From contig RPFO01000796.1 of the NCBI GenBank assembly GCA_009746045.1, positions 95,153-159,152 of the forward strand: DNA of 64,000 bases, read 5' to 3'. The translations under genes were made by a program, and so were the position numbers. This document shows positions 20,816 through 40,847 of the stretch, piece after piece. This stretch comes from Mesostigma viride (taxonomy: Eukaryota > Streptophyta > Mesostigmatophyceae > Mesostigmatales > Mesostigmataceae). Below the pieces are notes generated by a model. It had not been told where the DNA came from, made no database searches, and saw only the letters and a program-made list of their open reading frames with translations. Numbering within the stretch: position 1 is the first letter of the stretch; each line of letters opens with the position of its first letter.

Positions 20816-21954
20816 GTACTTTAATTCCCCATGGGCAGGAAGGCACGCAAGCCGCTGGTTGGTCATAATTTCAGGATTATGAATATGAACAATAAACCTT
20901 AGTTAAAGACAGCAGGCTACCTACATACATGAACATCGGGCAGCTGACAGCCTCAAAAGCATATTCTAAACCGCACATTTCCTCGGAAAGTTCCCTCAGC
21001 TGTCATGTGCAGAAGTCTACACCCACAAAAGTGGCCATTTGCACGTGGCAAAGCTGCATTCATATGGCACCACCCATCATCGGGCAGCCTGCACGTACGG
21101 CAATAAACCTACTCCATGGATACCGTTATCGGAAGTATAACATATAAGTGCTCAAGAAAACTACACTCTTAAATATTCTTCCGTGAAAAATGACAAAAAA
21201 AAAAAGGTCAAATCACAAGACCCACTGCACACATGCCTGCACGCATGCATGTCGTGCGGCATGCCATGAAAGCCATGTTCACTGGACACTGACAGGACCC
21301 ATGGAGCGTTGTGCTGCCTCCACAACACAGCTCCAGCCCATCCAGTCACTTCCAGTAGACAGCCAAGTGCACCCCTGGCAAAAAATGCCAGCTGTCATGC
21401 GATGAAGCATAATTCACCGCTCAAGAAACATTCTGTATTATGCCTGAATACTGCCGTGTCGTACACGCCCCTACTGACAGCCGCCACCCATGCCACCCAC
21501 CATCCACTGCCGATACAGAGCTGCAATCGTAACTCGGCCAGCAATGCCATCACCACAGGCGGAGGGGTTCGCCTGGGCCGCCCATGGACGTGCATGACAC
21601 CAGACCACCCATCATTGCTGCTCGTTCTTGCCCCCATTCTCGCCCCCATTTTCTCCATCATTCTCGCCACCGTATTTCATCAACATACTGCGGTCCATAT
21701 TCTCATCCCCGGTCCTGCCATGATGCGGGCCTCTGCTCAGGGGTCTCCTCAGGAACCTCTTGGTTCCCTCCCCTGTCCCGGAATCCTTTCCCTCTGACGC
21801 CGCACTCATCCGACCCGCTCATCCACAAACCATCAGCGACGGGGATCTATGATACGACAGACCATCGCTGATGAAATTACCTCAAGTGACTGCGTCACGG
21901 GCTATCCATCAAGGACCTGTCGATCGTGCACGATGAGTCACTGGATAGCCACTG

Positions 21955-22105
21955 AATGATCACTGAATAACCACTGAATAACCACTGAATAACCACTGGA
22001 TAACCACTGAATAACCACAGAATAACCACTGAACAACCACTGAACAACCACTGAATAACCACTGGATAGCCACTGAATGATCACGACGAATCACTGAATA
22101 ATATG
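21955..22105 (+). repeat. 11-bp minisatellite (AATAACCACTG)
   Basis: About 13 tandem units of AATAACCACTG with variants GATAACCACTG, ACAACCACTG and GATGATCACTG. It starts about 90 bp downstream of the sialidase-like gene's stop, taking that gene's orientation. Confidence 0.85.
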
Positions 22106-22195
22106 ATCCGATGACCAACAATCGACGCCGATGGGCCCCAGATACGATGCTTATCGCATGTAGTGAAGATCCAAGGATGGCCCCCCCACACGCCG

Positions 22196-31326
<9,131 letters not shown>

Positions 31327-31683
31327 GAAAAGTCCAGTTCCTATGTATCTGGCATAAGTAGGGGAGCCGACTGCGTCGGCATATATTCAAGCCAGGATGA
31401 TCATCTTCTTCCAAAACATTAACGGCTGATATAGCGTCCCAATTCCTCCCTGGCCGCCATTTCAGCTCAGGGAGGCGCCATCGTGAGCATCGCGAAATTG
31501 GAAACACAATGCGATCAATTACACCAGCGAAGAATTGCCGACTCCTGCATAATTACGTCGTGCACGACATTCACTAGATGTAGAAGCACTCGTCCATTAA
31601 ACCAGTTATAATGAGGAAAGCCATAATTGCTTGATGGTAGCAGATTGGGATGGCACTGTTGCATTCGCCTCTGCTACAAGACA

Positions 31684-31702
31684 TTCATCAGACCCCGGAG
31701 AT
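31684..31702. other. Perfect 7-bp hairpin in intergenic DNA
   Basis: GACCCCG - GAGAT - CGGGGTC. Isolated, function unknown. The surrounding 31327-33280 shows no convincing gene. Confidence 0.5.
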
Positions 31703-33280
31703 CGGGGTCCACATCACCCGCGCTAGAGCTCGCGGGATGACCGTCTTTTCCGTAATGCAAAATGCCTGTTGCCGGGCACGGGCCAGGGAGGAGGTGCACT
31801 AGCAAGTAGAAACTAACAGCGAGCCCTGCCATTCAGGTCGCCGTACCGGTTTCAGTTCAAATCAATAACAACACGGTAATCGCACGCAGTTGCCATCAAT
31901 GTGACTTTTACCTGCTAGCTGCTATCGAATACTGTCTACAGCAGTACGTTCGTAAGGTGCCGGACGCTCGAGAATGATGGGGTGGGACTAATGTTCAGCG
32001 TGGACTTGCTAGAAACTTCGTGACTGACCCCCGCGTCTACAGCAATTTCGAATAAGCCACGGGATGGGCCTATGGTGGAGCCTGGCTGTGGAGGCCGGGA
32101 CAGAGGCTTTGCATGACGGAGTTGCATCATGGACGGTCATAGACAGCAGACTCCTGCTTCCTTAGAGCAATATAAGGAAGTGAAGTAGTTTTGTGTAAAA
32201 CAAGGTTGCTGTCGAAAACGCCCTTGTATTTGTTATGTCAACCGAGAAGGCATGTACACTCTGGTCCAGTGCAGTTTATGTAGCTCAGAATTCGGATACT
32301 CAGTGACGAGCCACCGTCTCCAGCATTATGATTGATGAGTGGCTGTGGGCGACGGCAATCACGATGAAAGGACATTCACGGTGGTCAATGCGTCACCTTT
32401 TCTGTATTTGGCCGTTTGACGGAGCGACCTGGCTCTTGGCTTGACACGGGCGTCAAGCACGTACCGCTGCCTATCTGGTGAAGCTGCGATGAGGCGGTCA
32501 TCGCGTGTTTGCGGTACTGTCGGCACCACTTTGTTGTTCGCCTAGCACAGTATGCATGCACGAAATTGGGTTAGGATAGATCAGCATGATCAACGTGTAT
32601 GCTGTATGAATTTGATGATGAACACGTGGTCCGTGAGAATTGTGAAGTGCTTTCAGTGTGCTTGCATGTACACAAAACAAATGGGCATGCAGGGACTACC
32701 ACATGATTTTTTCATGCCCGGAGGCAGGCCACAGCTAGGTGCAATTGTAACTACTCACCAGGAGTCAGTACTCATAAGTACTTACGTGCCACGCGCGGGG
32801 GCATGATGCCACTTTGCTCGGGCACTCGTACGTGCACATGTCACATTGGTTGACTCATTTCACTCGTTATAATCATCATTTGATACAGATTTGACTTTGA
32901 CATTTGCCTCTGCAACGCAACTGACACCACCACCCCGTCCCATCTCCATCTCATCTCAGTATCCACCTGATTGTGTCAGTTACGCGGACAGCCGGTTCAA
33001 TGTACGTGGTGTATAGCTAATTAATTGAATAACCGCTTATATGAAGTGGTAGAACTGCTACTATCTCATACTACTGCTGATAGTAGTAGATACTACTAAT
33101 TACAATCGACCAGAGCTGATAACTAGCTTGCAGCTGGCATTTCTTTATGCGTGCATTCATTTTTAAATCAATGCCGCATGATCTCGTTCAAGGACGCCAC
33201 GCGGATCGAGCATTAACCCACCAGCCGATTGATATGGAAACTTGTACAAATATTACCGGCATTGGAACTATATTTGCCTA

Positions 33281-33545
33281 ACTAGGTAATTATTCTGAGT
33301 TGGCACGCCGCAAAGGTGAAAACCATTTGCGTTCAGTGCCGGTCCGCGAAAAACGCGGAAAAACGCGATCTGCAAATGAATCCAGGCCGGAATCGAACTG
33401 GGGACCTCTCGCACCAATTTTGCTGACTATAGGACGGACGTCTCCGGATCCTAGGGCATCGCCAACTGACACCTACCGTCATCCGCAAAAGTTCTCCTTT
33501 CCGGGGAGTGATGAAAGCCTTTCGGATTTGGTACTAGGTAATTAT
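33281..33545 (-). mobile_element. 239-bp insertion with tRNA-like promoter motif and 13-bp target duplication (SINE candidate)
   Basis: ACTAGGTAATTAT flanks the insert at 33281-33293 and 33533-33545. On the minus strand the insert carries a B-box-like AGTTCGATTCC (33388-33399 region), preceded by GTCAGCAAAATTGG, and a possible 7-bp acceptor-like pairing GGATCCG / TGGATTC. D- and anticodon-arms do not fold well, so it is not a functional tRNA. There is no A-rich or simple tail, which argues against an ordinary SINE. Confidence 0.45.
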
Positions 33546-33612
33546 AGTCATTTAATAAATTTTTAATTAAGTAATCTCGTGCTTCCGTTGGGGAGTCACG
33601 GAGCATTAACCC
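33546..33612 (-). repeat. Family A 3' tail fragment, reverse
   Basis: TTTTTAATTAAGTAATCTCGTGCTTCCGTTGGGGAGTCACGGAGCA: a degenerate TTAA tail followed by the family A hairpin. Confidence 0.65.
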
Positions 33613-33744
33613 CGAGGATGTTGATGGATGGGTGGATGCAATCCTACCGGTCCATGCATTCTATATAGTTACAAGCAATCCTACTGGTAAGTAAGTAAGT
33701 ACTTGCGTGTCATGCGTAATCCTACTGGTCTATTATCTGGCCGC

Positions 33745-34470
33745 CCCCCTGGTGGACGGCCCCCATGATGAGTGGACCGGGGAATGGGCTGCTGCCATCT
33801 CCACCCTCCGCAACGATGCTACCATGGGAGTGGACAATTATATTTCACCGGAGCTAGGTTACATTTCAGCCTGAGCTTGAGCCTTTCCTCCGGGGTTTTT
33901 GCAACCGGATTATACGAGATGGCCTCGCCCCCCGCCGATGTATTGGAAGACCGCTGTCTGGGATCATGCTCTGCAAGGGCCAGGGGTCCGCCGCGGATAC
34001 CGGCAACTACTGCGGCGTATGCCTCCAAAGCTGCGTGCTGAAAGTCTTCATGCGTCTCCATGCTGAACCGCATGTGTGCCAGCCTCAATTCCCATTTAGG
34101 TGCTGGAGTCCCAGATAGGCTTCCGTGTTGGTCGCAATTGTGTTATGGTCACCACAGACTGCGCTCCGCCTGATCGAGGAAGTGGGCCGCCTGGCCCCGG
34201 CCTCTTACCAATGCTATTGATCTTCGTACGTGGATTACACCAAGGCATTCGATACGGGTTATGTAGGATGCCCTGTGGGTGGTCCTCCACCCGTTTCGTG
34301 TCCGGCATGCATCGTACATGCATTGTTGAGATCATCCGCCAGTTCTATACAGTTAAGGGTCCCAAGCCCAGGTCCGTACCGCTGACGGTGTCACTCCGGC
34401 ATCCCCCCTGCACACCGGGGTGTGGCAGGGATGTGTGCTCGATCTGCAGCCCCACATCTATTCATCAAAT
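33745..34470 (+). pseudogene. LINE fragment (copy 4): reverse-transcriptase N-terminal half
   Basis: Close relative of LINE copy 3. DGPHDEWT, WAAAISTLRNDATMGVDN (33760-33840), DRCLGSCSARARG region, ESQIGFRVGRNCVMV (34105-34150), then degenerate motif A (34230-34260) and PCTPGCG.. for GVWQG. Many indels. It ends in AAATTAAATTAAATTA at 34472-34495. Confidence 0.8.
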
Positions 34471-34499
34471 GTAAAATTAAATTAAATTAAATTATAACA

Positions 34500-35105
34500 T
34501 GACTCCGTATGTACCCAATACTCAAGCGTGACCTCTTCAAGGTCGTCATTCTGACGATCCTGACCTACGGCGCCGAGACGTGGACACTGATGCAGGAGCT
34601 GGAGCAACGACTCGACGGCGCCGTCACCAAGATGCTGCGCAAGGCCCTTAACATCCCCTTTGGTTTGCACATTAGTAATGAGGATTTGTACGCTGATTTG
34701 CCCTATGTTTCCCACATTATTAGGCACAGGCGCCTGGGCCTAGCCGGGCACCTGGCCCGCACAGATCAGGTAGATACCTCAGATAGACTAGCTGGCACCA
34801 AGCCCGCCCAGCCTGGGCGATATGTCCTCACCTGGCGTGCCCCCGGCCGCGCGCGGCAGGGCCGCCACCCGTGGACTTTTCGTGATAGACTCGGCATGGA
34901 CATGTGCTACACTAGACGTGACGGGCTCACCCCCGGGCAGCCTCCTGGTTTGTCTGTAATATGGAGGCAGATGGTGCGCAAGGATAGATGGCAAGTAGTG
35001 ATGAAGGAGACCACCCCCAAGCCTGTGGGGGCTCCGCGTGTGACCAAGTATGGCATTCATAGCGATTCGGGCCGCGGTGCCCACACCCCTGTAACAAGGA
35101 CCTAG
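34500..35105 (+). pseudogene. LINE fragment (copy 5): C-terminal region of a diverged LINE
   Basis: Open from about 34509 to a TAG at 35103. PILKRDLFKVVILTILTYGAETWTL..EQRLDGAV then YVSHIIRHRRLGLAGHLARTDQVDT are homologous to the end of LINE copy 3. The continuation (RHPWTFRDRLGMDMCYTR) differs, so it belongs to another subfamily than the fragment just before it. Confidence 0.8.
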
Positions 35106-35157
35106 ATAGCTTATACCATCCATTCCATCCCATGTTCCCCTCCCACTGAGGACTTAT

Positions 35158-35355
35158 CAGTGTGAGCTAGTACGCCGTATTATACGCCGTATTATACGAA
35201 ATACGCAATACGCCGAGGTTTGGCGTATTGGGCACCGTACTAGAAATTTTACTAGTAGTACGCCGTATTATACGCGTATAATACAGGTATTATACGAAAT
35301 ACGCAATACGCCGAGGTTTTGCCGTATTGCCGTATTGCCGTACTAGCTCACACTG
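35158..35355. mobile_element. hAT-type miniature inverted-repeat element (198 bp)
   Basis: The ends are CAGTGTGAGCTAGTACG and CGTACTAGCTCACACTG, a 17-bp perfect inverted repeat. It is flanked by the 8-bp duplication GGACTTAT (35150-35157, 35356-35363). CA-G-type termini with an 8-bp duplication are the hAT signature. Inside, GTATTATACGAAATACGCAATACGCCGAGGT occurs twice. A similar GTATTATACGC-rich piece lies at 55330-55440. No coding capacity. Confidence 0.85.
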
Positions 35356-35367
35356 GGACTTATCAAA

Positions 35368-35418
35368 GAGACAACCAGCGCAGGCCAGAAATCGGGAGAA
35401 TCCGGACCATGGTAGCTC
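35368..35418 (+). repeat. 51-bp segment shared with 59129-59179
   Basis: GAGACAACCAGCGCAGGCCAGAAAT...ACCATGGTAGCTC is identical at both places, with unrelated flanks except CAA-GAG at the left. No family known. Confidence 0.75.
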
Positions 35419-35644
35419 GAGCCTGCCGTTATCTTTTCCGCGTTTTCGAGTCGTTCAGGATGATGAAGATGAATGGTGATGGAAATGTGTATCCTTGTGC
35501 ATTGAAATTATGGCTGGCTTACGTGTGGAGCGACTAGATGACCTAGACGGTGGGGCCGGAAACAGCATGCTTGATCAGGGCGTGTGTTTCTAGCCTAACT
35601 GGCCGGGAGTGTCTAGTGGGACTTATGCTCACGTGACGCAGTCA

Positions 35645-36140
35645 CGTGTCTATTAATTAATTAATTAATTAATTAATGACTCCGTTGGGAGATCATGTAG
35701 CACATATTCCTTGCTGGATGGGTGGAGGTGGGCGAAGCCGCGTAATCGAACTAACCTAATTCCAAGCTATCTACTAGTCTAGAAAATCCTAACAACACTA
35801 CTCAGCAAAACGCCCCTTCCGCTTGGGGGGAGGGGGCTTGCCCGCAGGGGCTGGGATGTGAGCCTGGACAATCTTCTGCCACCTGTTCTTGTTCTGCATA
35901 GCAGTCCAAAGAAGAGAGAGGGAGTGAATGCGGTGTTCAAACTGAGCTGGGACCACTATAGGTCGGCCAGCAACATATGGATGTAGTTCATGGCAGGTTT
36001 ACCTAGCTTTCTAGGAATGTCCTTGGTTGGGGCCAGGCCAGGTCAGGATGTGTCGCCCTGGTTGGCCAAGCGCTTCAATGGACCGGCCAGACCAAGGGCG
36101 GTGTCGACCTGGCTGGTGCGAGCAAGATGTCCTACAAATG
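35645..36140 (-). pseudogene. LINE 3' end, family B, reverse
   Basis: Reverse orientation: TTAA tail at 35652-35676, hairpin GACTCCGTTGGGAG, GCACATATTCCTTGC, GGGCGAAGCCGCG, then the G-rich and CTTCTGCCACCTGTTCTTGTTCTGC stretch found in plus orientation at 11210-11468. It continues into the coding end (GGACATCTTGCTCGCACC-like at 36110). Confidence 0.75.
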
Positions 36141-36141
36141 C

Positions 36142-36192
36142 TAATATCAAATGTATGGTGGACTATATATTACTGATTAGGCGTGCACAACG
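36142..36192 (+). pseudogene. Very short LINE reverse-transcriptase fragment
   Basis: MVDYILLIRRAQ corresponds to MVDYIMRRAH of LINE copy 3. The rest, 36193-36640, has no recognisable gene. Confidence 0.4.
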
Positions 36193-36648
36193 GTCCGAGC
36201 CCCGCCAAAAACGACCATCTTACTCCGTCACCAAATTGGCGCGAGATCCCGAAAATCTGGTGGGCGGGAAGGTGACGACGAGGCAAAAAGTCACGCAGCA
36301 CCCATGGCGGCCGTGAAAATCCTAGCGACCGTCCTGAGAACACATTACGGACAGCGAATTGATTTTGAGCCTTCATAACTCATCTACTTCACGTAGATAT
36401 TTTTTTATCCTAAAGAAATCGGTCCATTTTTTCAGGAAAACAGAAAAAGGGCGGGCATTTTCGCGAGGTCGGGTCAGGTCCGCTGCATTTTGCAGTGGAC
36501 CCCCAAAAAGTCACACCGGAAACTTATCGAAAACGGCGACAGTGTAGTTCAAGGTAAGCCGCTCGCACGGTTCTATGACTAATTCAAAAAATTTTGACCG
36601 AAAAACTTTTTGTTAAAACGACTGCCATTGTAAATGCCTCGTTGCCGC

Positions 36649-37400
36649 AGCAGTTGGAACTGCCGGGAGGGTGCGTGCGGGGCTGATCATGGCAACGCAC
36701 GTAAAAATATGCCACTCCCTCGTTTCTTTCATTTTTGTCATCCCATTTGCGCAGGGCGCTTCAACAACTTCTAGAGCGAAGCCCAGCCTGATTTTTTGCT
36801 GGCTCTGTAGTGTAGACCTGCGCTCATCACTGAATATCGCCTGCGATCGTTGCGAAATGAAGCATGAATACGCATTGCGCTGGTTGAGTCGACGCTGTAC
36901 AGTGGAACCTGCTTTTTCGGCATCCGGATCCAAGGTAGGGTGAAGCCAGCCCCGTTCCCCTTCCAGATTTTCTGCCTGTCTCTTTCCCCGAGGCTCGTGA
37001 AAGCGCCTCGTTCATGTTACGCCGGACGCCTCGTCAAGCATCGCTGCTCGAGAGGGAGACGTAAGCCATGGCCAGCCTCCCCAAACAGCGTGATGTGCGC
37101 CTGTTCATTCTTCCAAGTGTAATTCATGGCGTAGGAAGCTGAGCCTGAAGGCAACAAACAGAAGGTACATGTCCTGTATTCAACAGTCAGCACATATAGG
37201 TGTGTTGATGTGCAACCCTGGAGCTTATCCAGCTTTCACAGGCCATACAACACGCTGCTGGGGCTCCACTTTAGCGGACCTGTTGGTAAGTATTTCAACC
37301 TCTTTCCTTGGCCAGATTATAATGCACCATGTTTATCAATGATGGGCGGCGTGTTCTGATCTGGGGCTGGGAGGCACGAAGAAACCAGGGGGGAGCCCAG
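36649..37400 (+). other. Exon-like pieces of an unrecognised gene; one resembles a GH32 motif
   Basis: Four stretches bounded by good splice signals: 36649-36931 (GCCGCAG| ... |GTAGGG, with CWLCS..CDRCEMKH), 36993-37061 (CCCCGAG| ... |GTAAGC), 37241-37285 (TTTCACAG| ... |GTAAGTATT), and about 37315-37399 (TTGGCCAG| ... |GTATGT). The last reads FINDGRRVLIWGWEARRN, like the 'dGRRvLwGW' motif of glycoside hydrolase family 32, but needs a frame change after the previous exon. A decayed gene is possible; assignment is weak. Confidence 0.25.
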
Positions 37401-39307
37401 GTATGTGAAGTGCGCAGATGTTGTTGCTGCCTTGGGAAACCCAGGATTCATTGCCCTTGTTACATTCAGATATGTTGAAGCAGGCTGAGAATTAAGTACT
37501 ATACATGGAAGGGGGCTGATTTGTCTTTGATATGGTTGCTGCCTATGATGATGAATATTGTTGCGGGCACAACAGAGTGCACAATGGGCTTACAGCATTG
37601 CGTAAGAGGCATGAATCTCACCAGGACACCTTCTACGGGCTCACAACAACATCACAATAACGATTACCAAAGTGCTTGCTGCCACACCACTGCCACATCA
37701 CTCCCCACCACCCCAACACACCTACCACTGTTACGCCGTTGTTAGCAGTGCCACGATTGCATAGCAATACCAACATTCCTGTCGTTAGCATGGAGGACCA
37801 CCAGGTGCATCGTGTGCGCATACCCATGTGACAGATATTATAGACTCCCACCAGGAGCAACGTCCACCACCATGAGTCTCGCCTGTTGGTGTAACTGCTG
37901 GCAGTGTCCCTACAACTCAGTATGGAATCTGCCATTAACGATAACGCCAGGCCCTGCACCATTGCTGCCACAATCTGCCATATTGACTTCGCCCATCGCA
38001 GCCTTGATCGTGATTGCAGCCACAAGTTCCTGCCGGCCCTCTTCATCTCTTCTATCGTAGCACCAGAAACTGGGGCCACATTTAGCAGCATCGGCAGCTG
38101 ACATAGCTGGCACCTGGCACAACAGATAATGCCAGTAGTATCAAAGAAGGCACCCTACTGCTCACCATTGCTATCAATCACTGGCATGATCAATCTGTCA
38201 CTACCACTTGCCAGCACCACAGAATATCATGACCTGGTGTGTTGCCACGGAAATCTGAATGGAGAGCTTTCACCACAAGCCCACCCCAATGAGTTGGTTT
38301 GCACACTACACCACTGTTGGCTGTACCGTGCCACCTGCCACATAAATTTCCCTTCCATCATGCAGCAGTAGCAACATAACCTCAAGGCTAGACCATAACG
38401 TCTATCTGCATAACGATAGCCTTCATGATCGCTGCCTCGTGCCACTGGCCATACTACTGCCATCTGCATTACTTTCTACCACATGTGCCACTCTCTTCTG
38501 CATCACTAGATCCCACTACTGCTGCCTGACCTGCCTGCTGCCAGCACCTTCGCTGGCATCTGCTCATGGCATGCCCATGGCCACATCCTCCATCTGCCGT
38601 GCATAGCCCATGCTTCACTAGGATTGGTAGTCCAGGGTGCACGATGAACAACACATAAAAAAATGCCCATGCACCTTTAGAAGATTGTTTGGCATGCGAG
38701 CTAGCTGGCTAGTTAATGTGCTAGAGATGTTAGATAGCAACTGCAAGCAAATGTAGTGTGCAGCCATGTTTGCTTCGAACCACTATTTGACTTGCCAACT
38801 AGTTGCTCTCTCTCAACACGCCCCACCATTGGAATGTTGGTAGTTAATACTATTGATGTATCAAAGAGACAACTGTTCATGTATTTCCATGATGAAGTGC
38901 ATGCCACATGTATGGGTGGAGATAACCAAGTTGGAGTTCAACCTTACCTCAGCTCGTACTGTTATGGGGTATGAACTTGTAAGGAAATATTATATGATGT
39001 TGGCTGCTGTCACGTGTCACTGTGACACATCGTCATCTGTGGTGTGACTGAGGTAATACTTGGCAATCATGTTCAGCATGCTCTATTTAAATTGCATTAA
39101 AAATTTCAGCTCTGTCTGAACTCATTTGCGCTACCTGTGGTGCATTATATATCCAAATTTTGCGCGAGAGTGACGCGTGACAGCAGAATCATGTAACTAG
39201 TTGGTGTTCAATCAAGGTGCAACTTTGCAGCCAGCCTGCAGATGTTGCAAGTAAAGTGTTTGCTTACTTCCAGCTTAATCTGAGCTCATTTGCACTGTTG
39301 GGTGCAT
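37401..39307. other. Intergenic, no gene recognised
   Basis: CAC/CCA-rich and AT-rich stretches. Short open readings on both strands lack conserved features, splice structure or composition expected of coding DNA. No repeats longer than a few units. Confidence 0.5.
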
Positions 39308-40657
39308 TTAACCCATAGTCCGCTGACCCATTTTTGGCACTTTCATACCCCTGAAAATGAAAAAAATCATAACTCACAGGCCACAACTCCAAATACCCCC
39401 AACCAAGATGCTAGGAGTATCTACACTTCAAGGGCTTTCAGAATATGCAATAATACCATGGCTTTATCAAAGCATTTGGATGATAGCTCTGGTCAAAGTT
39501 GGCCAAAAGACGATCTTTTTTCCCCAAGGAAAAGTTAACCCCCCACTTTTTTCCCAGGGAGGGTAGGGAACCTCAATACCAACATAGGACAACTTAGTTG
39601 GATAGTCCAATGGGGGTTTCCTTGGGTCAGACCACCCGGATAACCCATTACCTCTATATAACGTGCTCATATATGTGTGTGGGTTACGCGCGTGTAAACA
39701 GCTATCTATGACATGCAACACAATAATGCATTATAAAAAGCTATAAAATGCTGCCAAAAGTGCTGGAATATAAACATGTTGCCTACCTGCACTAACGGAA
39801 TGATACACTCCAAAGATATGCCATAAACTGGGCACTTTCAGGGCTGAAACCACTCTCTACAACAGGCATGAAAGCTTGCTGAAATATGCAAAGATAAAAT
39901 CGTCATATATATTGCATGGGAGACGAATTCCGCTGCAAACAACACGCAAATACGTTGTCGTACCCAGCTCGTTCATGTCCTTCCCGGGGTCCGCTGGCCG
40001 GGACCACCATAACTCACAGATACCGTGGCTCTACGGGCATAGGCCGCCATAGCCGCGTCAAGCATGCATCCTTTATGATTACCAGGTTGATGTTTCGTTC
40101 AAAGATGACCTATAAATGCGTCCGCATTCGCAGCAAATGCTGCAGGGGACATCCCGTAGCAAACCTGGATGCTCGGGCTGGCGCAGACTGCCCGGCCATA
40201 AGGAGAAAATCGACATATGATAGGCGATGACTTGTCTGGCACTGACGACCAAGAAGGCAGTATTTTCCTACCTGTATTTTCCCAATCCTAAAAATCTGGC
40301 CATGCCTGACCTACGAAAATCACGCATCATCATTCTGAGCAACATTCTAAACCGTTTCTAGCCGCGAGACGCAAATTTCCCTGATAACGGCACGTTGGCA
40401 GCCATATCTCATTGCGCGCGCGCGCGAGTGAAAATTTCCCGCCAAAGTCACGTGATACTTTCTCAATGCACGTTGTAATTACCAAGCTATGGCGAATAAC
40501 CCCCCAAACCTATGCATCACCTTCGTCCCTAAGTGTTCCCAGACCCACCGGACAACTTCCCTCCGTCACGGGTGGCGCGGCGCTCCGGGAATTACGTGGT
40601 TTATTACGTTAAGTCAAAGTGTATGCGATCACATACACTTTTCGGACTATGGGTTAA
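39308..40657. mobile_element. piggyBac-type non-autonomous element (1.34 kb) with TTAA ends
   Basis: The element proper is 39312-40653: CCCATAGTCCG ... CGGACTATGGG, an 11-bp perfect inverted repeat, flanked by TTAA at 39308-39311 and 40654-40657. There is no transposase. The interior has sequence such as AAAAAATCATAACTCACAGGCC and a (CG)n-like patch at 40417-40426. TTAA with a CCC start fits piggyBac (or Kolobok), but the target could also be chance-extended TIR. Confidence 0.75.
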
Positions 40658-40667
40658 TCCTTTCCCC

Positions 40668-40676
40668 TATATAAAG
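40668..40676 (+). promoter_or_regulatory. TATA-like box at the start of composite unit A
   Basis: TATATAAAG, repeated at 43093-43101 and 46464-46472 in units B and C. It is followed by an inverted pair GGAGTACC ... GGTACTCC. A transcript is suggested but not shown. Confidence 0.4.
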
Positions 40677-40847
40677 CGAGCTTCGTGACCGTTGGTCCGA
40701 TAATTAGGGGGAGTACCGCCGATAATTAGGTAGAAAATCGTGGTACAAAAATCAGCCATTGGGGGGTACTCCAGAGGTCGACGGGAGAATCGCAGATATC
40801 GCAGATAACGGCGAGCGAGCGAAGCGAGCGAGCACCCTACCGCGAGA

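Noticed and set aside
33375-33470. A functional tRNA gene on the minus strand
   Set aside because: T-arm-like motif and partial acceptor pairing are present, but the D- and anticodon-arms do not form and the T-stem has a mismatch.
36613-36933. Minus-strand 106-codon frame resembling an HMG-box start
   Set aside because: Only a few residues agree; the essential tryptophan and basic spacing are missing.
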